Origin: Chloroflexota bacterium
Lineage (GTDB): Bacteria; Chloroflexota; Dehalococcoidia; UBA1127; JACQUN01
DNA: 11,964 nt
Reading direction: 5' to 3'
Assembly (NCBI GenBank): GCA_016210285.1
Contig: JACQUN010000206.1
Span: 1-11,964, forward strand
Positions 1-6,957 of the stretch are shown here, piece by piece. The position numbers and the translations under genes are program-made. Numbering within the stretch: position 1 is the first letter of the stretch; each line of letters opens with the position of its first letter. The notes under the pieces are model-generated. The model saw nothing but the letters and a program-made list of their open reading frames with translations, made no database searches and had not been told where the DNA came from.

Positions 1-16
1 AGAACCCTAATCCGCT

Positions 17-39
17 CGCCCTGAGCTTGTCGAAGGGCG
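17..39. repeat. REP-like hairpin with CCCTGAG...CGAAGGG core
   Basis: Six-base arms at 17-22 (CGCCCT) and 34-39 (AGGGCG) pair perfectly around an 11-base loop. The core at 19-37, CCCTGAGCTTGTCGAAGGG, is a type of short repeat I recognise as common between genes in environmental bacterial genomes; that recognition is from memory. It lies about 36 bases past the stop of the leftward MFS gene, so it could stabilise that transcript's 3' end. No T-run follows on either strand, so a simple intrinsic terminator is unlikely. Confidence 0.55.
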
Positions 40-74
40 GCTGGGAATATACATGTTTCTTCTGACTCAGGACA

Positions 75-1343
75 CTAGGTGATCGAGCGGACCGCCTTGA
101 ACCTGAGGCCGACCAGGAGGATGAGGCTTGCGCTCGAGGCACCGCCCGCGAGGATCGCCAGGGGGCTGCCATAGAAGTGGGCGAGGCTACCCGCCAGGAA
201 GCTGCCCAACGGGACCAGCCCGTGGTCAAGCATATAGATGCTCATCACCCGCCCACGCAGCGCGTCCGGAGTGATGCTCTGGATGATGGTGTTGTTGAGA
301 GCGTTGTAGAGCATGTGTGCCGCACCCGCCGCGGCAATGAAGGGCAAGGCGAAGGCCATAGAGGTGGCGCGGGAGAAGGCCATCACCGCCACGCCCGCGA
401 AGATGGCCGTGCCCAGCACGAGCAACCCCTTTCTGCTCACATTGCCCAGGGAGGCCAGGGTCATGGTGCCCACAAGGGCGCCAACCCCAAACACCGACAG
501 GAGGAGGCCCAGCCCCTCCGGTCCCACCTTGAGCACGTCTTTGGCAAAGACCGGCATCAGGCCACTCGTAAAGGGCATCATGAACAGGGATGGGATCATG
601 GCGACGAGGATCAACGCCAGGGTAGTTTGCTCCTTGACAACGTAGCGAAGCCCCTCCACAAGGTCCGAGACGGCGGAAGCGCGGCGGCCCGCAGCCAGGT
701 TCTGGTACGGAAGGCGGATGGGGAAGACCATCAGCGCCACCCCAGCATAGCATGCCGCCTGGATAAAGAAGTTGGTCCCCGGCCCGAAGAAGGCGATGAG
801 AAGACCCCCCACCGCCGGCCCAGTGACCCGGTTGACATTGAAGGCCACCGAGTTCAGGGCAATGGCGTTCATCAGGTCCTCGCGGGGGACGGTGTTGGGC
901 ACCAGCGCCTGGCGCAATGGGTTGTTCAATGCCCACCCGGCACCGCTAAGAATCGTGAAGGCAAACAGGTGCCACACCTGGGCCCGGCCCGAGCTTACCA
1001 GCATGGCGAAGCCCACGGCCAGCAGCCCGAGGAAGACCTGATTCACGATGAGCAGCTTCCGGCGGTCCATCCGGTCGCTGAGGACGCCGCCGATGGGCCC
1101 CGCCACGAGAAAGGGGACTGCCCGCGCCCCCTGGAGGGCCCCCACCAGGAAAGCGTTTCCCGTCATGTCGTAGACAAGCCAGCCCAGCGTCACCTGCTGG
1201 AGCCAGTTGCCAGCGCTGGTGAAGAGGGTGCTCCCCCACAGGAAGCGGTAGTTGCGATGCCTGAGGGAAGTGAAGGTGCGAAGGCGGGGGACTCGCGCTC
1301 TGGGCTCTGCCGAAAGCGCGGCATGACCTGCGTGTTGATCCAT
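75..1343 (-). CDS. MFS transporter, EntS/MFS_3-like exporter
   Basis: Predicted inner-membrane secondary transporter of about 422 residues, the normal size for a 12-helix major facilitator protein. The N-terminal cytoplasmic stretch leads into FTSLRHRNYRFLWG, typical of the MFS_3/enterobactin-exporter-like group. The loop after helix 2 carries a motif-A-like GGVLSDRMDRRK. Hydrophobic segments alternate with short loops to the C-terminus, and a second DALRGRV loop precedes the last helices. The family usually exports small molecules by proton antiport; the substrate cannot be read from sequence. I chose the ATG at 1343 because AGAAGG lies seven bases upstream. The longer frame from 1400 would run through the candidate promoter and direct repeats. 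The next gene upstream reads the same way across a 132-base gap, so co-transcription is possible but not evident. Confidence 0.88.
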   Translation of the reverse strand: MDQHAGHAALSAEPRARVPRLRTFTSLRHRNYRFLWGSTLFTSAGNWLQQVTLGWLVYDMTGNAFLVGALQGARAVPFLVAGPIGGVLSDRMDRRKLLIVNQVFLGLLAVGFAMLVSSGRAQVWHLFAFTILSGAGWALNNPLRQALVPNTVPREDLMNAIALNSVAFNVNRVTGPAVGGLLIAFFGPGTNFFIQAACYAGVALMVFPIRLPYQNLAAGRRASAVSDLVEGLRYVVKEQTTLALILVAMIPSLFMMPFTSGLMPVFAKDVLKVGPEGLGLLLSVFGVGALVGTMTLASLGNVSRKGLLVLGTAIFAGVAVMAFSRATSMAFALPFIAAAGAAHMLYNALNNTIIQSITPDALRGRVMSIYMLDHGLVPLGSFLAGSLAHFYGSPLAILAGGASSASLILLVGLRFKAVRSIT

Positions 1344-1368
1344 TCGACTACCTTCTTCCCCCGACGCT

Positions 1369-1419
1369 GATACTGGTGTGCAGATACTGGATACTATCAC
1401 GACGCGCCAGGCAGGGCAA
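1369..1419 (-). promoter_or_regulatory. Candidate MFS promoter with GATACTGG direct repeats
   Basis: On the minus strand TTGCCC (1419-1414) and TAGTAT (1396-1391) are 17 bases apart, a moderate sigma-70-like match (four of six at each box). On the plus strand the 8-mer GATACTGG occurs at 1369-1376 and 1383-1390, with a shorter GATACTA at 1390-1396. These repeats overlap the -10 box and predicted transcription start, where a repressor operator could sit. The promoter and the operator reading are both tentative. Confidence 0.3.
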
Positions 1420-1475
1420 CAGAGGCCGGGAGGCCCCAGACGAGAACCGATCCCCGCCGTGCAGGCCCGTTTGCT

Positions 1476-2441
1476 TCATCGGGCGAGCGCAGGCAAGACC
1501 TCACGGCCAAAGGTCTCCAGTTGCTTCATCCCCTCGAAGGACGCAAACCGTACAATGACGTGTCTCGCCCCCGCCTGGGCGTACCGCTGGATCAGGGAGA
1601 CCACGGCCTCTGGCCTCCCGAAGACCATCCCAGGCTCGGGGCGCCCAACCCCGTAGTAGCGCCGGAGGAACTCCAGGGCCTCCTCCCTCGCCTTCCCTTC
1701 GTCTAGCCCGAGGTTCACCGTCAGATAGAACGCGGTCTCCAGAGCCGCAGGGTCCCGCCCCGCACCGCGCGCGTACACCCGCACCTTTTCCAGCACCTGG
1801 GCGTACTCCTCAGGCCCCTCACGAATAGACATGACGCCGTCGCCCAGAATGCCGGCGCGGCGGTACTGGGCCTCAGACCCGGAGCGCAGGTGGCATGCAA
1901 ACCAGAGGGGGACGCCCGGCCTCTGCCACGGGCGTGGCTCCAGGGTCACCTCCTGGAGCTGAAAATGCCTCCCCTGAAAAGAGGCTGAACTCCCTGCCCA
2001 GAGCCTCCGCATCACCGCCACCCCCTCCTCCAGGCGGCGCACCCGCTGCTGGGGCAGCACCCCGACGGTAAGCCACTCCCGCTGGAGGGACTCGCTGGCG
2101 GCGCCACCCACGCCCAGGGCAAGGACCGTTCGCCCTCGGGACAGCACATCCAGGGTGGCGACGGCGTGCGCCAGGAGCACCGGGTGGCGCAGGGCGGCCA
2201 GCAGGATCGCTGTGCCCAGGCGGACACGGCGGGTCCGCGCAGCCACCGCCGCCAGGGTGACGATGGGTTCCAGGCGGGGCCGCGAGGTCAGGCTGTCTCC
2301 TACCCACACCGAGGCGCAGCCCAGGGCTTCCGCAGCCTCCGCCATCGTCAGGACCGGCTCAGCATCCACCTGGCCTCCCTCCTGAAACAGGACACCCCGG
2401 GTCGGAAGCAGAATCCCGATCTGAAGGGGCTCCCTCTGCAT
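1476..2441 (-). CDS. LLM class flavin/F420-dependent oxidoreductase
   Basis: Luciferase-like monooxygenase family protein of 321 residues, within the usual 290-350 range for this TIM-barrel fold. Recognisable pieces are the first strand IGILLPTRG, then AEALGCASVWVGDSL, the strand TRRVRLGTAILLAALRHP, LDVLSRGRTVLALGVGG, the helix RVRRLEEGVAVMRRLW followed by FQGRHFQL, and the C-terminal GRPEAVVSLIQRYAQAGARHVIVRF. Members use reduced FMN or coenzyme F420 to oxidise or reduce organic substrates. The cofactor and substrate here are undetermined. I prefer the ATG at 2441: AAGGGGGTGA, nine of ten bases of the ideal Shine-Dalgarno, lies just upstream. The in-frame GTG at 2450 sits inside that sequence and would add three residues. 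The gene reads leftwards toward the MFS gene and is divergent from rny. No specific functional link to the transporter is visible. Confidence 0.88.
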   Translation of the reverse strand: MQREPLQIGILLPTRGVLFQEGGQVDAEPVLTMAEAAEALGCASVWVGDSLTSRPRLEPIVTLAAVAARTRRVRLGTAILLAALRHPVLLAHAVATLDVLSRGRTVLALGVGGAASESLQREWLTVGVLPQQRVRRLEEGVAVMRRLWAGSSASFQGRHFQLQEVTLEPRPWQRPGVPLWFACHLRSGSEAQYRRAGILGDGVMSIREGPEEYAQVLEKVRVYARGAGRDPAALETAFYLTVNLGLDEGKAREEALEFLRRYYGVGRPEPGMVFGRPEAVVSLIQRYAQAGARHVIVRFASFEGMKQLETFGREVLPALAR

Positions 2442-2601
2442 CGTGCTCACCCCCTTCCGTGTATTCCAGGCTGCGCAGCCATGAGGCTTCGGCTATGATA
2501 CCCCAAGGAATGGCAAGGCGCCAGAGGCAACCGCTCACGAGACCAGAGCGCAGCTCAACCCCACAGAGGGCGGGGGCATCCAGTCCAGCGTGCTGCAACG
2601 G

Positions 2602-2790
2602 GCCCAGCGCCCAGGGTCTTTTAGTTCTGCTGGCAGTGTCGCCGCTGTCGTTCTTGAGGGAGCCCGTTCGTTTCACTCAGGGTAAACTGCGCGACCGAAG
2701 AACCTCATGGAAGAGGGAGACCCTTCGCGGAGTTTACCCTGAGTTGCCGAAGGGTTCAGGGTGACAACTAAAAGACCCTGGGCCCAGCGC
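2602..2790. mobile_element. MITE-like foldback element with 9-bp flanking direct repeats
   Basis: A 171-base non-coding element (2611-2781) begins CCAGGGTCTTTTAGTT (2611-2626) and ends with the exact reverse complement (2766-2781). The 9-mer GCCCAGCGC flanks it at 2602-2610 and 2782-2790, as expected of a target-site duplication. Inside, CTCAGGGTAAACT (2676-2688) pairs perfectly with 2731-2743 and the stem extends to 18 bases with one mismatch. It encodes no transposase and no convincing protein. Together this fits a miniature inverted-repeat transposable element moved in trans by an unknown transposase. A regulatory foldback that resembles a transposon is the main alternative. Confidence 0.72.
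2676..2743. repeat. Internal long stem of the foldback element
   Basis: Arms 2676-2693 and 2726-2743 pair over 17 of 18 positions around a 32-base loop. A competing stem joins 2720-2727 (ACCCTTCG) with 2748-2755 (CGAAGGGT). The two stems share bases 2726-2727, and the 3' arm of the long stem lies in the loop of the second. They would therefore be mutually exclusive if transcribed. The sequence shows only the potential to fold. Confidence 0.6.
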
Positions 2791-2799
2791 AGGTTCCGC

Positions 2800-2828
2800 T
2801 TGACACCTCTGCTACGGGCGGATATCAT
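2800..2828 (+). promoter_or_regulatory. Sigma-70-type promoter of rny
   Basis: TTGACA at 2800-2805 is a perfect -35 box. Exactly 17 bases later TATCAT (2823-2828) gives a good -10 box. The predicted start near 2835 leaves a leader of about 50 bases before rny. The leader opens with a small stem-loop, ACGCCC (2836-2841) with GGGCGT (2851-2856). The -35 box begins only ten bases after the right-hand direct repeat of the foldback element. Confidence 0.7.
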
Positions 2829-2886
2829 AGATTGAACGCCCCCCAGTTCAGGGCGTGCACGTTAAGAAGCATGGACGGAAAGGAAG

Positions 2887-4425
2887 GTGGATCCCTTGCC
2901 CATCGTCGTCATTATCGTCCTTGCCGTCCTTGCGGCTCTGGGCGTGGGAGGGGCGGCTGGTTACTTTCTCAGAAGCAGCGCCATCGGCAAAGGGTTGGCC
3001 AAGGTAAGAGCTCAGGCTGCCCAAGTCCTTGAGGAGGCCGAGGAGAAAAAGAAAGCCCTCCTGCTGGAGGTCAAGGAAGAGGCACTCAAGGCCCGGGCTG
3101 CTGCGGAAGTGGACCTCCGGGAGCGCCGCGCAGAGCTCCAGCGGACAGAGCGCCGTCTGGCGCACCGTGAAGAGTCCCTGGAACATCGCAGCGAGTCCCT
3201 GGAACGGCGAGAGCGGGCTATTCCCGCCAAGGAGAAGGAGCTGGAGGCCCTTCAAGCCCAGTTGGAGGAGCTGAAGGTCAAGGGGCAGAAGGAGCTGGAG
3301 GCGATTGCGGGCATCACCGCCACCGAAGCGCGCGAACTCATTCTGCGCAAGGCCGAAGCGGACATGCAGCACGAGTTGGCCCTGCGCTACCGTGAGTTGG
3401 AGCAGCGCACGAAAGAGGAGGCCGACCAGAAGGCCCGCAAGATCGTCTCCCTGGCTATTCAACGCCTCGCCGTGGACGTTGTTTCTGAGAGTACCGTCAC
3501 CGCCGTCCCACTGCCCAACGATGAGATGAAAGGCCGTCTCATCGGCCGCGAAGGACGCAACATTCGGGCCATCGAACAGGCCACCGGCGTGGACCTTATC
3601 ATTGACGATACCCCCGAGGCTGTCACCATCTCCTGCTTTGACCCGGTGCGCCGCGAGGTGGCGCGCCTCGCCCTGCAGAAGCTCATCCTCGATGGGCGTA
3701 TCCACCCGGCGCGGGTTGAGGAGACGGTGGAGAAGGCCCGCCAGGAGGTGGATCAGACCATCCTGGAAGCCGGCCAGCAGGCGGTCTTCGACGCAGGGGT
3801 CCGTGGCCTGAACCCGGAGATGGTCAAGCTCCTGGGGCGCCTCAAGTACCGCTACAGCTACGGGGGCAACGTCCTCAAGCACTCCGTGGAGGTGTCGCTC
3901 CTGGCAAGCATGATGGCCGCCGAGTGCGGAGCCAACATGGAGGTCGCCAAGATGGCAGGGCTGCTCCATGACATCGGCAAGGCCCTTACCCACGAAGTGG
4001 AGGGCACCCACGCGGAGATCGGGGCGGACGTCGCCGCCAAGTACGGCATCCCCCAGAATGTGCAGCGAGCCATCATGGAGCACCACGATGAGGAGATAGG
4101 CTCGGTGGAGGCCTTCCTGGTGGTGGCTGCTGACGCCATCAGCGCAGCGAGGCCTGGGTCCCGCAAGGACACGCTGGAGTACTACGTGAAGCGCCTGGAG
4201 GCGCTGGAAGCCGTCGCCAACAGCTTCCCCGGTATCGAGAAGAGCTACGCCATCCAGGCAGGTCGAGAAATCCGCATCATGGTCAAGCCCGATCAGATCG
4301 ACGACGCGACCGCCGCCCAGTTGGCGCGGGACATCTGCAAGAAGATCCAGGAGAACCTGGTATACCCGGGCCAGATCAAAGTGGTCGTCATACGGGAGAC
4401 CCGCTCTGTAGAGTTCGCCCGCTAG
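2887..4425 (+). CDS. rny: Ribonuclease Y
   Basis: Membrane-anchored endoribonuclease that starts decay of many mRNAs in bacteria lacking RNase E. The protein is about 512 residues, normal for the family. In order it has an N-terminal membrane helix (about residues 5-28), a long charged coiled coil (about 30-190), a KH RNA-binding domain with the GxxG loop in LIGREGRNI (G220-G223), and an HD metal-dependent phosphohydrolase domain. That domain contains H332 in HSVEVS, H361-D362 in LLHDIGKA, and HHDE at 399-402. The C-terminus [19 protein letters not shown] is a family signature. The start is uncertain. GTG at 2887 has AAGGA only two bases upstream, whereas the in-frame TTG at 2896 has AGGAAGG eight bases upstream and would shorten the protein by three residues. 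An ATG at 2871 is out of frame. A strong promoter precedes the gene and a ymdB-like gene follows, an arrangement also known in Firmicutes. Confidence 0.96.
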   Translation: MDPLPIVVIIVLAVLAALGVGGAAGYFLRSSAIGKGLAKVRAQAAQVLEEAEEKKKALLLEVKEEALKARAAAEVDLRERRAELQRTERRLAHREESLEHRSESLERRERAIPAKEKELEALQAQLEELKVKGQKELEAIAGITATEARELILRKAEADMQHELALRYRELEQRTKEEADQKARKIVSLAIQRLAVDVVSESTVTAVPLPNDEMKGRLIGREGRNIRAIEQATGVDLIIDDTPEAVTISCFDPVRREVARLALQKLILDGRIHPARVEETVEKARQEVDQTILEAGQQAVFDAGVRGLNPEMVKLLGRLKYRYSYGGNVLKHSVEVSLLASMMAAECGANMEVAKMAGLLHDIGKALTHEVEGTHAEIGADVAAKYGIPQNVQRAIMEHHDEEIGSVEAFLVVAADAISAARPGSRKDTLEYYVKRLEALEAVANSFPGIEKSYAIQAGREIRIMVKPDQIDDATAAQLARDICKKIQENLVYPGQIKVVVIRETRSVEFAR

Positions 4426-4469
4426 CGACCGGCGGGCTGGGCCATGACTCCGAGACCCAGGAAGCGTTG

Positions 4470-4511
4470 ACCCTGATGGGGCGGCGGTGCTTGCCGCCGC
4501 CCCATCAGGGT
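4470..4511 (+). terminator. Strong hairpin between rny and ymdB, possible attenuator
   Basis: CCCTGATGGGGCGGCGG at 4471-4487 pairs perfectly with 4494-4510 around the loop TGCTTG, and A4470-T4511 extends it to 18 pairs. The tract after it is only TTTGGG, so termination would be partial at best. Alternatives are a processing or 3'-protection structure that separates rny from the downstream genes. It starts 45 bases after the rny stop and ends 37 bases before the ymdB start, so it can lie wholly outside coding sequence. Confidence 0.6.
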
Positions 4512-4547
4512 TTGGGCGTCGCCAGGCCAGGCGGGGAGGAGCAGACC

Positions 4548-5315
4548 TTGCGGATTCTCATGATTGGCGATGCCGTGGGCAGGCCAGGGCGCCGAGCCAT
4601 CCAGGCCCTCGTCCCATCCCTGCGCGCCGAGCACAAGCTGGACCTGGTCATCGCCAACGGAGAGAACCTTGCTGGAGGCTTTGGCATCACCCTGGAGACC
4701 GCCCAGGAGCTGCTGCGCAGTGGGGTGGACGTCATCACCTCCGGCAACCATGTGTGGGACCAGAAGGAGATCATCCCCTACCTGGGTGAGGAGTTGCCCC
4801 TGCTGCGCCCCCTGAACTACCCCCCTGGGGTGCCGGGCCGTGGCTACATCAAGGCGGGCGAAACCCTGGTGGTCAACCTCATGGGCCGGGTGTTCATGAC
4901 TGCCCTGGACTGCCCCTTCCGCAGCATGGACCGCCTCCTGGGGGAACTGGCGGAGAGGACGAAGGTGGTGGTGGTGGACTTCCACGCTGAGGCCACCTCG
5001 GAGAAACAGGCCATGGGATGGTACCTGGACGGGCGGGTCAGCGCAGTGGTGGGCACCCACACCCACGTGCCCACGGCTGACGCTGCCATCCTTCCACGAG
5101 GGACTGCCTTCGTCACTGATGTGGGCATGGTTGGCCCCAAGAACTCCATCATAGGGAATGACCCCCAGGATGTGCTGGGGCGCTTTCTGACCCAGACCCC
5201 CCGCCGCCTCTCGGTGCCTGGGGGGCCGGTCAGCTTCAACTCCGTTTTGCTCGAGGTGGACGAATCCACCGGGAGGGCCCTCAGCATAACCCGGCTGGAC
5301 CGAGAGGTGGCCTAG
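4548..5315 (+). CDS. ymdB: YmdB-family metallophosphoesterase (TIGR00282)
   Basis: Cytoplasmic calcineurin-like phosphodiesterase of 255 residues, close to the usual 260-265. Characterised members hydrolyse 2',3'-cyclic nucleotides and affect RNA-dependent regulation and biofilm choice in Bacillus. The metal and catalytic ligands are visible with near-canonical numbering: D8 in MIGDAVGRPG, E39-N40 in NGENLAGG, N67-H68 in SGNHVWD, H146 in DFHAEATSEK, and H171 and H173 in GTHTHVPTAD. The start is TTG at 4548, giving MRILMIGD like relatives, with GGGGAGGAG ending seven bases upstream. An upstream in-frame ATG at 4467 would translate through the intergenic hairpin and add 27 unconserved residues, so I reject it. 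The gene follows rny, and the next gene begins two bases after its stop, indicating shared transcription and probably coupled translation. Confidence 0.93.
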   Translation: MRILMIGDAVGRPGRRAIQALVPSLRAEHKLDLVIANGENLAGGFGITLETAQELLRSGVDVITSGNHVWDQKEIIPYLGEELPLLRPLNYPPGVPGRGYIKAGETLVVNLMGRVFMTALDCPFRSMDRLLGELAERTKVVVVDFHAEATSEKQAMGWYLDGRVSAVVGTHTHVPTADAAILPRGTAFVTDVGMVGPKNSIIGNDPQDVLGRFLTQTPRRLSVPGGPVSFNSVLLEVDESTGRALSITRLDREVA

Positions 5316-5317
5316 CC

Positions 5318-6172
5318 GTGGGTGCCCTCGTGGACCTGCACCTGCACACCACCGCCTCCGACGGACGCCTCACGCCACGCCAGTTGATTCAACTGGTCGC
5401 AAAGCGCGGGCTCAGGGTCATCGCCGTCACGGACCACGACTCCACGGAAGGCATCCGAGAGGCTCAGGAGGAGGCTGCAACCCATCCTCAGCTCACTCTG
5501 ATCCCCGGAATCGAGCTCTCCACGGATGTTCCCCGCGGCGAGGTCCATCTCCTGGGCTACTTCCTGGACCACACCAACCCCGAGCTCCAAGCCACGCTGG
5601 AGCGCTTTCGTGAGGGAAGGGAGCTCCGGGCACGGCAGATGGTGGAAAAGCTGGCGGGGCTGGGGGTCCACATCTCCTGGGAGCGGGTGGTAGCCCTGTC
5701 CAAGGGCGGGGCCATCGGCCGGCCCCACATCGCCCAGGCCATGGTGGAGCAGGGCTACATCACCTTTCCCCAGGAGGCCTTCGCCCGCTACATCGGCCGC
5801 AACGGTCCCGCCTACGTGGAGCGGGACAAACTGACGCCCGCAGATGCGGTCGGGTTGCTGATCCGCTACGGGGGACTGCCCGTGGTGGCCCACCCAGCCG
5901 ACATCGAAGGGCTGGAGGCGCTTCTCGTGTCCCTGAAGGGCCAGGGGCTGGTAGGCCTGGAGGTTTTCTACGCCCAGTACACGCCGGGGCAGGTGCGAAC
6001 CCTCCGCGCGTTGTCCCTTCGCCTGGACCTGGTTCCCTGCGGCGGCAGCGACTACCACGCCCTGGGGACACCCGGGGAGCTGGAGCCCGGCTCCTTCGGC
6101 CCGCCGCTGGAGGCGGCCAAGCGCCTGCAGGAGCTGGCATCCGCTCGCGGCCGCACTGCGCGGGCCCGCTAG
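5318..6172 (+). CDS. PHP-domain phosphoesterase (YciV/TrpH-like)
   Basis: Predicted cytoplasmic metal-dependent phosphoesterase of 284 residues, typical of stand-alone PHP proteins. All PHP motifs appear in order: DLHLHTTASDG (H8, H10, D15), VTDHDS (D39, H40, D41), PGIELS (E66), EVHLLGY (H77), GRPH (H137), VVAHP (H192) and GGSDYHA (D245, H247). Characterised relatives are 5'-3' exoribonucleases acting on short RNAs (E. coli RNase AM/YciV) or 3',5'-nucleotide bisphosphatases. Which activity applies here is not decided by sequence. The GTG start is two bases after the ymdB stop, with GAGAGGTGG about seven bases upstream. The position after rny and ymdB fits, as inference, a role in finishing RNA turnover. 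A histidinol-phosphatase-type role is less likely because no histidine genes are nearby. Confidence 0.9.
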   Translation: MGALVDLHLHTTASDGRLTPRQLIQLVAKRGLRVIAVTDHDSTEGIREAQEEAATHPQLTLIPGIELSTDVPRGEVHLLGYFLDHTNPELQATLERFREGRELRARQMVEKLAGLGVHISWERVVALSKGGAIGRPHIAQAMVEQGYITFPQEAFARYIGRNGPAYVERDKLTPADAVGLLIRYGGLPVVAHPADIEGLEALLVSLKGQGLVGLEVFYAQYTPGQVRTLRALSLRLDLVPCGGSDYHALGTPGELEPGSFGPPLEAAKRLQELASARGRTARAR

Positions 6173-6262
6173 AGTGCCACTCATGCCCCTGTTTCCCTCT
6201 CCGTCGGGCTTCTCAGGGAAGTGCATCCCCTTTGACTCCTCCAGAACAGCTCGGAGCAGGTG

Positions 6263-6946
6263 ATGGTGGCAGCGCTTGCCATTCTCCTGACCTATCTCTG
6301 GGGTGCGATCCCCACGGCATACCTTGCGGCCCGCTACCTGCGGGGGATTGACATCCGGCAGTACGGGTCTGGCAACGTGGGGGCAGCCAACGTGGCGGCA
6401 CACCTGGGCGTCAGGGTAGGGCTACTCCTGGGTGCCTTTGACTGTGTGGTAAAAGGGATAGTGCCGGTGCTGGCCGTCAAGGCGCTGGGCTTCAGCCCGC
6501 CGGTTCAGGCGGGGGTGGGGCTAGCTGCCGTTGCAGGTCACAACTGGTCCCCATACATCGGCTTCAGCGGGGGGCGTGGCATCGCCACGGCGGGAGGGGT
6601 GCTCATCGCCCTTCCCCTCCCCTCCCTCCCCTGGGAGGTCCTGGGCGCGGCGCTGGTGGGAGGCGGGGGCTGGGCCATCACCAGAAGCTCCGCGCTGTGG
6701 GTCGGCCTGGGGGTGCTGCTGATCCCACTGTGGGCCTACCTGCTACGGGAAGGGACCACCGCCATCGCCTTCGCGGGCGCGCTCGTGGCCCTGCTGGCCA
6801 TGAAACGCCTCACCGCCAACTGGCGGAGGCCGCCCGCCGGGGAGCCCTGGCCCAGGGTGCTCTTCTACCGGCTGGCCTATGACCGGGACATCCCGGACCG
6901 GGACGCATGGATGTTCCGCAAGCCCAAGGCCGGCCAGGGGCCGTAG
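6263..6946 (+). CDS. plsY: Glycerol-3-phosphate acyltransferase PlsY
   Basis: Integral membrane enzyme that transfers an acyl group from acyl-phosphate to glycerol-3-phosphate to make lysophosphatidic acid, the first step of phospholipid synthesis. The 227-residue protein is strongly hydrophobic with several membrane segments. Family motifs are GSGNVGAAN (residues 35-43, motif 1), FDCVVKG (D60, K64, G65), and GHNWSPYIGFSGGRGIAT (92-109, motif 2). Motif 1 has Ala where Thr is usual before the final Asn, and motif 2 has SGGRG instead of KGGKG. About 30 polar residues extend the C-terminus beyond the usual 195-215-residue length. ATG at 6263 is preferred, with GGAG six bases upstream; a GTG lies one codon earlier. 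A 90-base gap separates it from the PHP gene. The next gene starts 11 bases after its stop, so those two are probably co-transcribed. Confidence 0.92.
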   Translation: MVAALAILLTYLWGAIPTAYLAARYLRGIDIRQYGSGNVGAANVAAHLGVRVGLLLGAFDCVVKGIVPVLAVKALGFSPPVQAGVGLAAVAGHNWSPYIGFSGGRGIATAGGVLIALPLPSLPWEVLGAALVGGGGWAITRSSALWVGLGVLLIPLWAYLLREGTTAIAFAGALVALLAMKRLTANWRRPPAGEPWPRVLFYRLAYDRDIPDRDAWMFRKPKAGQGP

Positions 6947-6957
6947 GGAGTTTCTCC

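Noticed and set aside
177..1370. 397-codon plus-strand frame opposite the MFS gene
   Set aside because: The composition is rich in His, Gln, Gly and Arg with no domain, and it mirrors the codons of a clear MFS transporter.
2848..4086. 412-codon open frame antisense to rny
   Set aside because: It lies entirely opposite the RNase Y coding sequence and has no family resemblance. Long antisense frames are expected in GC-rich genes with strong third-position bias.
4467..4547. N-terminal extension of ymdB from an ATG at 4467
   Set aside because: The extension translates the intergenic hairpin, matches nothing in the family, and lacks the well-placed Shine-Dalgarno that precedes TTG 4548.
5312..6403. 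363-codon minus-strand frame opposite the PHP gene and start of plsY
   Set aside because: It overlaps two well-supported genes and shows no recognisable protein features.
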